Assembly (NCBI RefSeq): GCF_017654505.1
Contig: NC_054549.1
Span: 21,107,331 to 21,171,330 of the forward strand
Length of the DNA: 64,000 bases
Direction of reading: 5' to 3'
Origin: Polyodon spathula
Lineage: Eukaryota > Chordata > Actinopteri > Acipenseriformes > Polyodontidae
Position 1 is the first letter of the stretch, and each line of letters starts with the position of its first letter. The translations under genes and the position numbers were made by a program. Positions 23,801 to 35,504 of the stretch are shown here, one piece after another. The notes beneath the pieces were generated by a model, which saw only the letters and a list, made by a program, of their open reading frames with translations, was not told the DNA's origin and did not search any database.

Positions 23801-25712
23801 TCATGGAGATGCCAGCGAGGGTGGAGGGTGGGGGGGAGGGGAGGGAGGGGAGGTAGCGCTTTTACTGTTTTTGCAGAAATCAGGCTATCAGTGACAGCCA
23901 TCCTCCATCGCCATAGCTTCACAATCACAAGCAGAGCTAGCAGTGTGAGGAAACAGCAGGTCTGTCATCAGCTGTCGTCAGAATCAGAGCTAGCAGGGAG
24001 CCGTTTAGTGATAAGTGGTATTGAAGAGCTTCCAGGACAGCTATAATGTGTAAGTATTGTGGAAAAAGTACAGCAAAATACACAGATTTATGGTATTGAT
24101 GTGTTTTCCAAGGTGCTTGTAAAAAAATGTGAGAGAGACGGGTATCACGCCCAATAACCTGAGCTAAACAGCGTTTTGTCTACAGCTCCATCCCGCCTGG
24201 AGAAAGGAGCCTCCACTACACGGGCATGTAAAAGCAAGAGACGTGCGTACGTGCCCCCCCCAACGCTCCACCTCCCGGGGTGTTAGTCGGGGTGCTGAGC
24301 CCCACAATCCCCTTCACTTTGACACTACAACAAAGCTGCAGCTGAGACCACACACAGACAGACACACAGAGCCTTACAGTCCTGTTCAGTGTGACGCTAC
24401 AATATAATCCCTTCTTCTTGGTGTCTGTGTTAGTTTACTACATTCTGAAAAGAGTTTAGATTAAATTGAAGTCTCTTCAGATTGTGATGCACTTAGATTA
24501 TGACAGTGAATCGTCCTCCCAGTGCAGTATCAGTGCAGAATCAGTGCAGTATCAGTGCAGTACCATTACAGTATCAGTGCAGTATCAGCACAGTGCAGTG
24601 CAGTATTAGTGCAGTATCAGTACAGTGCAGCGCAGTATTTGGGCAGCGCAGTATTAGTGCTGTATCAGCACAGTGCAGTGCAGTATTAGTGCAGTGCAGT
24701 ATCAGTGCAGTATCAGTACAGTGCAGTAGCAGCGCAGCGCAGTAGCAGTGCAGTATCAGTGCAGTATCAGTGCAGCGCAGTAGCAGTGCAGTATCAGTAT
24801 AGTGCAGCAGCAGCGCAGTATCAGCACAGTGCAGCGCAGTATCAGCACAGTGCTGTGCAGTGTCAGCGCAGTATCAGCACAGTGCAGTGCAGTGTCAGCG
24901 CAGTATCAGTGCAGCGCAGTATCAGTGCAGTATCAGCACAGTGCAGTACCCCCACAGCGCAGTGAAGTAGCAGCGCAGCGCAATACTAGTGCAGTATCAG
25001 CGCAGTGCAGTATCAGTACAATGCAGTAGCAGTGCAGTATCAGCACAGTGCAGTATCAGTGCAGTGCAGTATCAGCGCAGTGCAGTATCAGCGCAGTGCA
25101 GTATCAGGGCAGTGCAGTATCAGCGCAGTGCAGTATCAGCGCAGTGCAGTATCAGCGCAGTGCAGTATCAGCGCAGTGCAGTATCAGCGCAGTGCAGTAT
25201 CAGCGCAGTGCAGTATCAGCGCAGTGCAGTATCAGTGCTGTGCAGTTCCCGCGAGTCTCTTACTCTCAGTGATGAGTCTGGTCTCCGCAGACACAGCGGT
25301 TCCAAGCTCGTTGGCTGCGTAGCAGCGGTAGTCCCCATGGTACTTTCGGAAGGATGAGCCACTGTTGCCGTTGGAGACAATGGAGAAGGTTCCGGAACCA
25401 GCGCAGGTCACGATGTGGGGGTCAGCCTTGGGGTCAAAGAACTGACCATCCTTCGTCCAGCGAATCCTAGTGGACAAACAGACAGAAACAGACAGACAGA
25501 CACACAGAGAAAATAAGGAATCAGGTAGGATCATCCTAAAGATCGAATTTTACGTTTGTATGCACAAGAAGTGTGAGTGAATGAGTGAGTGAGTGAGCTG
25601 GCACTCACGTGGGCTGTGGTTGTCCAGTAGCCTCACACTTCAGTATGATCTCATCGCTGGAGTAGACTATGAGAGTCCTAGGAGACTGCTCTGTGATCAC
25701 AGGGGGGGTCAT

Positions 25713-25766
<54 letters not shown>

Positions 25767-28193
25767 GTGAGAGAGAGAGAGCGAGAGTGAGTGAGACTCA
25801 TGCGGTATTCACAAGGGCATAAGAGTGAGTGTGTCTGAGTGAGGTGAGTCTGACGTGAGTGAGTAGTGTGTCTGAGTGTGAGTGAGTGTGTCTGAGTGAG
25901 TGAGTGTGTCAGTGTGTCTGAGTGAGTGAGTGAGTGAGTGTGAGTGTGTCTGAGTGAGTGTGCGTTGAGTGAGTGTGAGTCAGTGAGTGAGTGTGAGTCT
26001 CATGTGCACGACTCGACTCATCGCACACACGACTCACGAGTCACTGATTGAGTCATCACAGACTAGACTCAGCGCATCACACTGGACACAGACGGGATCA
26101 CTGACTGAGTGAGTCACAGCTGTGTCTACCCCAGTAATGAGTGAGTGAGTGAGTGAGATGTGGGAAAGTCAGTCTGACTGTGAGTGAGGTCACTGGTCGG
26201 AGTGACTGAGGTCAGTGTGTTCAGACTGACTGAGTCACAAGACTGTCTCACTGAGTCACCAGAGTTGTCACTTGACTCACTGACAAGACTGTCACTCACT
26301 CGACAGTCACAGGTGAGGTGTCTCACTCGCTGAGTAACGTCACAGAAGATGAGTGTCAGTGTGTGTGAGTGAGTGAGTGTGTGTGAGTGTGTCTGAGTGA
26401 GTGAGTGAGTGAGTGAGTGTCTGAGTGAGTGAGTGAGTGAGTGTGTGAGTGAGTGAGTGTGTCAGTGTGTCTGACTCTGAGTGAGTGAGTGTCAGTGTGT
26501 CTGAGTGAGTGAGTGAGTGAGTGTGTCTGAAGTCACACAGTGTCACTGGAAGTAAGTGCGTGACACAGTCAGTGTGTCTGAGGTGAGTAACAAAGTGACT
26601 CAACAGACTCTGAGTGAGTGAGTGTGAGTGGTGAGTGAGTGAACTGACACTCGACTGACTACCAGTAGTGTGACTCACTAACTCCACTCACCGAGTGTCT
26701 CACTCAGTGTGTCACACAGACTCAGTCACTGAATCACAATGAGACTCAGTTCACAGGTCCCAACAGACTCAACGACTCACACAGACTCACTCACTCACTA
26801 ACAGTCACACACAGACTAACTGCCAGTCTCAAGACTCACCACACCCGGATCAGTCCCAGACTCACCACACCAGCAGTCTATTACACTCACACTCACTCAC
26901 TCACAGGAGTGTGACTAGACTCACTCAACAGAACTCACACAGGACTCACTAACCCACACTCACACAGAACTCACTACACTAGGGGTGCGGTGAGTGAGTG
27001 AGTGAGTGTGTGTGTGTGTCTGAGTGAGTGAGTTGCAGTCTGAGTGAGTGAGTGAGTGAGTGTGAGTCACTCCTCAAATCACTAGTAGTGAGTGAGTGTC
27101 TGAGTGAGTGTCGTGAGAGTGTGAGTGAGTGAGTGAGTGTGTCTGAGTGAGTGAGTGTGAGTGTGTCTGAGTGAGTGAGTGAGTGTGAGTGTGTCTGAGT
27201 GAGTGAGTGAGTCAGTGAGTGAGTGTCAGTGTGTCTGAGTGAGTGAGTGAGTGAGTGTCTGAGTGAGTGAGTGAGTGAGTGAGCTACTGGTGGTACACAT
27301 GACTGCCCCCGGTTTCGAGTGTCAGTGACTACAGGATCTCAGTGTGTCTGTCAAGAGTGTCATACTCAGCACTCGTGGTCGATCCTTGCTTGTATTTGTG
27401 GCCCACTCTTGCTCACGGCACGGATCAGACTTTGGTTACAGATGTACTCACAGAAATCTGAGTGAGTGTCTGAGTGATTGAGTGTGAGTGAGCAACAATT
27501 TCACTTCACGCCAAAGCTCACAGAAAAAGAAGAGAACGATAAAGAAGAGAGTGGAAACACTTACAGTTCTCCTGTTTGTCTGCAGGTCCAGGGAGAGCAC
27601 CAGAGGAGAAAGGAGAGAGGAGAGAGGAATATTACCACAGGCACAGAGACAGGCTGTGCCGTGCCCCACTCCATCACCAGATTCAACATGAAACTCCCAG
27701 GAGGCCCAGGCTCTGACCAGGGGCACCAGTGTGTGTGTGTGTGTGTCACAAGGGCAGGGGCTTGCTCCTATTCCTCTTGTGATATTATAACTTTTCTGTT
27801 GCAAATGTTTTGTCTGACAAGCCAGCACGGATGCGGTCACACTAATGTGATTTATTAAAAAAAGCAGAAGGGGTGCTAACTGAAATTTTACTGATTTATT
27901 CACAAAAAGTCAAAATTGTCAACATGTAAGCGATAGTACAGGATTTAGCATCAATATTTAACTTCGTGAGATGCCTCTAACATTGATTTATAATGGTAGA
28001 TTGTAACGACTTGTATTGACGCCCTCCTGTGTGTGGATTGCCTCTGCTTGTGTGGAAGCGCCTGCCTGCGGGAAACGAGATCGCTACTATCTATCTATCT
28101 ATCTATCTATCTATATATTATATATATGTATCAAAGAGTATCTCATAGTGAGTAAGCACAGCATATTTAATAATAATTATTTAATAAAAACTT

Positions 28194-28254
<61 letters not shown>

Positions 28255-28868
28255 CTTGTAAACAGTAAGAATATTCTTTCACTAATGCCAGCTTGATAAG
28301 CCCCAGCGTGTCTCGGGCAACACGCTCGAGTGAATTATTAAAGCGGATTGAAATAGCCGCGCCTGCTCAGCGAAGGTTTTTAAACTCTCAAGGAACTGCG
28401 TGTTATCTGGCAGTCTGGGCGCAGTGAAAGGTGGGGGCTTGTTTTTGCACAATCAATTCCCACTGTGAGACACCTCTTGCGCTGCTGTTCCCTGTGAACA
28501 TTTCACGAGTCATTGAATCCCTAATTTCAGAGAGTCGACTCCACGCAGCTTCTCTCTGCTGGTTCTGAAAAAGCCTGTCTTGTGTTTGAACTGTGTCTGG
28601 TCCCCTACAGAAAGGGTATCGATCAAGATAATCACAGCTGATAAGCACAGGGGTGTGAAATTGATCGGAGGGCAGAACTGAGGCTCACCCATACAGCTGC
28701 TCTCTATGCGCTTCAAGCCTGATCTCTATTATTAGTTGTTGTCTAAATATTCAGGTCTTTCACTCCATCTCATTCGTGTGATTCTGTATGACGCACACAT
28801 TCACAGTGTTTACAATTCATATCCTAGCCTTTCATGTAACATATTATTATTATTATTATTATTATTTA

Positions 28869-28915
<47 letters not shown>

Positions 28916-31900
28916 GTAACACAATTTTTTGTTCCTGGGTAGTAAGTGTTATTTCCTAATTGCTTATGCCTCAAAAGTATAGAAAATGGCTATTATTCCC
29001 CACAAACTTTGCTTTTGTGACCAGGACAGTGATATTTAAAAATATACCTATTTCCAATGAGAAAACGGGCCGAATTTGTGTCTTTTCGTTCACATAAAAT
29101 CAGAAAAAAAAACAACATATGAATCCAAATTAACATGTATTTATGCTAAAGTAATACAAAAATGACTACAAAAGATTTAGAAGTGAGTAGTTTTTCGAGA
29201 TTTACGATTATACTGTAAATCACTTTCACGAATCAGCCCCCAAATGTAGTCTCCCATCATGTTCTCGTTATACTGTCCTTGGTAGCGGCGTTCAAAGTCC
29301 AGTATATCCTGGTGGAAGCGCTCGCCTTGCTCCTCTGAGTACGCTCCCATGTTCTCCTTGAATTTATCAAGATGAGCATCAAGGATATGGACTTTGAGGG
29401 ACATCCTACAGCCCATTGTGCCGTAGTTCTTCACCAGAGTCTCAACCAGCTCCACATAGTTTTCGGCCTTGTGATTGCCCAGGAAGCCCCGAACCACTGC
29501 GACAAAGCTGTTCCAAGCCGCTTTCTCCTTACTAGTGAGCTTCTTGGGGAATTCATTGCACTCCAGGATCTTCTTTATCTGTGGTCCGACGAAGACACCA
29601 GCTTTGACCTTTGCCTCAGACAACTTAGGGAAGAAGTCTTGAAGGTACTTGAAGGCTGCCGACTCCTTATCTAGAGCTCTGACAAATTGTTTCATAAGGC
29701 CCAATTTGATGTGCAGTGGTGGCATCAGCACCTTCCGGGGGTCCACCAGTGGCTCCCACTTGACGTTGTTCCTCCCCACAGAGAACTCGGTCCGCTGTGG
29801 CCAGTCCCGCCTGTGGTAGTGCGCCTTGGTGTCCCTGCTGTCCCAAAGGCAAAGATAGCAGGGAAACTTGGTAAAACCGCCTTGGAGACCCATCAGGAAT
29901 GCCACCATTTTGAAGTCTCCTATGACCTCCCAGCCGTACTAATCATACTTCAAGGCGTCCAGCAAGGTCCTGATGCTGTTGTAATCCTCTTTGAGGTGCA
30001 CCGAGTGAGCCAGGGGAAGAGACGGGTACTTGTTACCATTATGGAGCAGCACGGCTTTGAGGCTCCTGGATGAGCTGTCAATGAAGAGGCGCCACTCATT
30101 CTGGTTACAGGCGATTCCGATTGCCTCGAACAGACTGGTCACATTGTGGCAGAAGCAGAGCCCATCTTGACGGGTGAAGAAGCTGGAAAAGGTTGGTGAC
30201 GCTTCCTCTGATCTGCGACTTGCACACTTTCATCCAACAAGTTCCACTGCTTGAGTCTAGACGTCAAAAGCTCGGCATTGGACTTGGTGAGACCAAGATC
30301 TCTAATCAAGTCGTTGAGGTCTTTTTGGTTGGGGTAGTATGGGTTTCTCTCCTCAGCTCCACCTCTGAAATTGTCATCTGGATCTACAACGTCTTCCTCA
30401 CTCTCTGACTTGCTGCTCTCTTGTAAAGACAGCTGCTCTCTCTCCGGAGGAGTGGGTACGGGGAGCTCACGGCAGTGTGGCACCGGGGCGATGGTTGAAG
30501 GAAGGTCCAGATACATAATAGTAGGTGCATTCTTGCCAGTCCGACGTTTGGAAGGGTCCACCATGCAGAAGTAGCAGTTGCTTGAGTGGTCAGTGGGTTC
30601 CCGCCAAATTCTTGGGATAGCGAACTTCATGGCTCTCTTTTCCCCTCTGTACCATCCTACAAAAATACATTTATTTCACCCATGACTAATGTGTAAGAGA
30701 TTCTCGCAACATTTTTCATATATGATATATTTTTTCAATAACATTGAAAATTGTAAAACATTTTAAAATTAAAAACTTTTACAATTTTAAAAATTTTAAC
30801 AAATTTTATAACATAAAATTCCGAGCAACAATTGTCCATCTTACCTTCCAGAGGTTTTTTTGCAGCGCTCGCAGGTGAAATGAGATGCCCAGGGTTTGTC
30901 TTGATCCCCGACAGGCATGCCTGAAATATGCCTTGTAGGCCTCACACATCTTAGCAGATGCTTCCACAGAGTACTTTTTCGCTCTTGTCTTGATAAATTG
31001 GCCGCAGACATAGCAAAATACGTCTGCCGGATGCTTGCAGCCTCTTGATGCCATCTCAGAAAAATGCAGATATGTATCCACTTAGGCAGCTGGAACTAAA
31101 CTGAACTGGTGGGCTTAAGCCCCTGTATTTATACTACTATTTATATTACTGGAAAGTTCTAGAAAGTTCTAGAAAAGTTACTCCAAGTTTACTCAGCACT
31201 GAATCTATCTGGAATGTTCTGGAAAATAGGTAAATTTAAAAATATCACTGTCCTGGTCACAAAAGCAAAGTTTGTGGGGAATAATAGCCATTTTCTATAC
31301 TTTTGAGGCATAAGCAATTAGGAAATAACACTTACTACCCAGGAACAAAAAAAAAAATGGCTTACAAGGTGTTCCATTAATACTATTATAATAAACGAAT
31401 AAGTAATCCCACGGGGACATAGAGTGCCATAAATTACATCGACGTCACAAAAAATTAACACACATAACTTACACGATACGGGACATCAGACGTGTGCTAT
31501 TTTTAAATTACATCCTAACGTAACAAAAGATACACATGACTTACACAGCATACGGACATTAAATTCACGTAATACGTAACTAGGCCTCCTCACTATCTTG
31601 TAAGGCGATTTGTGATGGTGGTCCACTCTTGAAAGGCGCTATATAAAAAAGCGTCTGTGCGAGCTAGCTAAAAATGTTTACTTGCGTTACAAACGATATG
31701 GAGGGCAGAGAAAATAAAAAATGCGCTACTCTCCCAGTCCTTGTTTCGCAAAGCTTGCGCAGGAAAAAGTTCGCGTTACTTTGCCAAGTCGCATGGAACA
31801 TGTTAGGTTGGACCCAACCCAACCTGTCGTCAGAAGTGCCACTGTGAGTGACTTTCGTATAATGCGCGCAGTCAAGCCTGTCGGACGGAGCACGCTTTGT

Positions 31901-31973
31901 GAAACGCGTGCCCCCAGGGGATCCTTTCACTGATATATTTTGATGTAAAGGTACTATATATAAATAATAAGTA

Positions 31974-32016
<43 letters not shown>

Positions 32017-35000
32017 TCTTAGCAACTTAAAGAAAGAAAGTAAGAAATTAACACCGGGGGACATAAAAATTCAAAACCAAAATCAATTTGTATAGCCACT
32101 TAAACGATCTTAATGCGAGTTTAATCCACGTAATCCCATTTCAAATGGATTTGAAGATGGACTGTGCGGAAATGCCAGGCTAACAGCAGCATTTAAAAAC
32201 TTACACCTTCGCTGAATCACACGCACACACACACACGCACACTCCATGCTGCAGGAACTGAATGTTAAAACCGGATAAACCCTGCGCCGTAATCCCAGTT
32301 TAAATAAAACAGACAGATTAATGAACATGAGCCAGGAATATAGGCGCACAATTCTGAGGGTTTCCTGGATTTCTTTTTTATTCTAAATTTGTTATTAAAA
32401 TATATTAAAACCGTGCTTTACTGTGGCGCGCACACACACACACACAGAATCGAGGTGAAATCCATCGCAGGTCTGCCACTGGTAATTGATTAGGGGTGTG
32501 AGAGCAACACAGACTGAGCGAAACAATGGAATACCACACAGCGCATTGTAGGTAAAAAACTACAGCTCCCAGCATCCCTCACCATTGCCGCGGGTGCAGA
32601 GGCATGCTGGGAGCTGTAGTCCTAACTGGGGCTGTACCGATTCACAATACAATAACTACGGCAGTGCAGCTAGAACTGAAGAGCAGCTCCTTAACTCACA
32701 GTCAAAGCAACGCAGACTGAGCAAAAAACAAACTGTGACGAGAATCCAGGCAAACAGACGCCAGTAAGATCAAGTCAACTCTCACTAACCGTCAAATCAT
32801 AATAGCTGCAATAATAAATGTAAATAAAGGGGCTCCCGAGTGGCGCCCCCTATAGTCTGGAGGTCGCCGGTTCGAGTCCAGGCTATTCCACTGCCGACCG
32901 AGCACGGGAGTTCCAGGGCTCGTGGCGCTCGGTCGCCTCAAGGGTACCCCACCGGCGCCGGCCACCAATAAATCCGCCGGTCTACACCGGCGCAGAGTGG
33001 CGCCACCCATGCGGGGGACATCCAGACCGGCACTGCGGACGCCCGAAACCGGACATTTCGGACGGGTACCTCGACAGGAAGGCTGCGACATAGAGACTCC
33101 GCGACTCCAGCCACTCCACTCCAGACGTCGCACCTTTCTTCGCCCGCCGACTGACGTGTGCGAAGCTTCTGTCGTACACAAGCAGGAAGCGGGGGAGGGC
33201 CAGTCGCCTTTCTCAGTACTCTGATTTTTATTAACCGATAAAGATTTGACCCTCTTTTTACTTTTTGTTTAAATGATTCAACTACTGATGATTTAATATT
33301 ATTATTATTATTCTATAATTATTAAACGTCGAGGGTAAGGGAAACCCTTGGCAGGGAGATGTAATATCTATGTTAAGAGAAGAAGTTGGCGTCTAGGGGG
33401 GGGCTGGGGGGGGGGGCAGATGGAACTGGGGACGGGGAAGCTGAATCTTTCTCCGTGCTCACTTGCGTCCAATCAGGCTTAGGACGAGTGAAGGGATGGG
33501 GGGGGTCCCCCCATACTTATCTGATCCTCTACCCTTCACAGGGTACTCGGGACTACAGAGGGGAAGTGTCAATGTGAGATGCTGTGGGACGAAAAGTGGG
33601 CAAGTCTGTCTAACGAGACCCTCAACTTTTACCGTCAGACAGAGATGTTGGGGGAAAATGAGTTCGAGGGGGGGGGGGGGGACGACTGGGTCGACACCCG
33701 CGGGGTTACTTTCCCTTCCCCCCCCGCCCACCCCCCCAAGGGGTCCCCAAATTCTGGAAGTGACTGAGCTTCTCGTTGGACAAAGACATCTGTTGTGTCA
33801 CTCGTCCCTGTTGTGCACCTTTAGGAAAATCCTTGTTATTGTGTCTATACAACATCTATAGATATTTATATCTTTGTATGATAATGTTACACGGGAAATG
33901 TTTATTAATGGGGATATATATATATATATATATATGTAATATCTGTGTGTTGTGTGCAACAGACTTTCTACGACTCACATACATAATCTATATTAGAATC
34001 TTTATTTTTATATAGCGCCTTTCATAGTGGACCACCATCACAAAGTGCTTTACAAGATACGAGACTAGGGTGTGTGAACTATGCATCAGCTGCAGAGTCA
34101 CTCACAACAACGTCTCACCCCAAAGACGCAGCACAAGGAGGTTCAGTGACTTGCTCAGGGTCCCACACAGCGATTCAGGGGCTGAGCTGGGATTTGAACC
34201 TCCTGCTTACAAGCCTGTTTCTTTAACCGCTGGACCACACTGCCTCCTGATATATCCAGCCAATCTATCAATTAACCTCCCTAATTAAGCCCTGGATCAA
34301 ACACTCATTCTCTGTCTCGCTGTTTGTGTTTTCAACCTTCCTCCTCCACTCCTCCTCCTCCTCCAAAACGCATCGCCACCCCTGCAACGTTCTCCCACTA
34401 GGGGGGATCGGGTGCGGTTCACTTCCCTACCACGGATCCAGCCGAGCTGGCCTTGAAGCTTCTCCGAGAGCCAGGGTGGGACCCCCGGCCAAATCTGTCT
34501 TAACAAGTTAATTTCCTTCTCTGCTTTCAGAATCCCTGTCGCCCTGCGCGGCTCCGTCTCGGACGCGAGGGCGCCTCTCTGCGCACCAAGGAGAAAGCAC
34601 ATCTTCCTACTGAAGTCATGAGCATATAATTCCTATTTCTAATCCCAGGGTTTACTCCGAGCAGCCATTGCTCCTGTTCGATGAACGATTACGTTTAAAA
34701 TTACGATTACAAATTTAGTTCACCTTGTTACTTTGAAGTGAAATGCGGGAGATCTGAGAGCCAGCTAATTCAATATAGTCTAGTGTAGAGAACTCAGTGC
34801 TGTACTGGGGATCTGAGAGCAGCTAATTCAATACAGTCTAGTGTAGAGAACTCAGTGCTGTACTGGGGATCTGAGAGCAGCTAATTCAATACAGTCTAGT
34901 GTAGAGAACTCAGTGCTGTACTGGGGATCTGAGAGCCAGCTAATTCAATACAGTCTAGTGTAGAGAACTCAGTGCTGTACTGGGGATCTGAGAGCCAGCT

Positions 35001-35449
35001 AATTCAATACAGTCTAGTGTAGAGAACTCAGTGCTGTACTGGGGATCTGAGAGCAGCTAATTCAATACAGTCTAGTGTAGAGAACTCAGTGCTGTACTGG
35101 GGATCTGAGAGCAGCTAATTCAATACAGTCTAGTGTAGAGAACTCAGTGCTGTACTGGGGATCTGAGAGCCAGCTAATTCAATACAGTCTAGTGTAGAGA
35201 ACTCAGTGCTGTACTGGGGATCTGAGAGCCAGCTAATTCAATACAGTCTAGTGTAGAGAACTCAGTGCTGTACTGGGGTTCAGAGAGCGAGCTAATTCAA
35301 TATCTATCAATCTATATATCAATTAATCTAACTATCTACAGTATCTACAATATAATTATAAATTGAAGTATATATTGGATATGATTATATATAATTTCAT
35401 TTTTTGTTTTCTTTATGTGTTTAAGAATTTAACTATCTATCTATCTATC

Positions 35450-35504
<55 letters not shown>

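Noticed and set aside
32829..32900. Functional tRNA gene
   Set aside because: A B box is present, but the sequence does not fold as a cloverleaf with a clear anticodon arm and continues into a SINE body.
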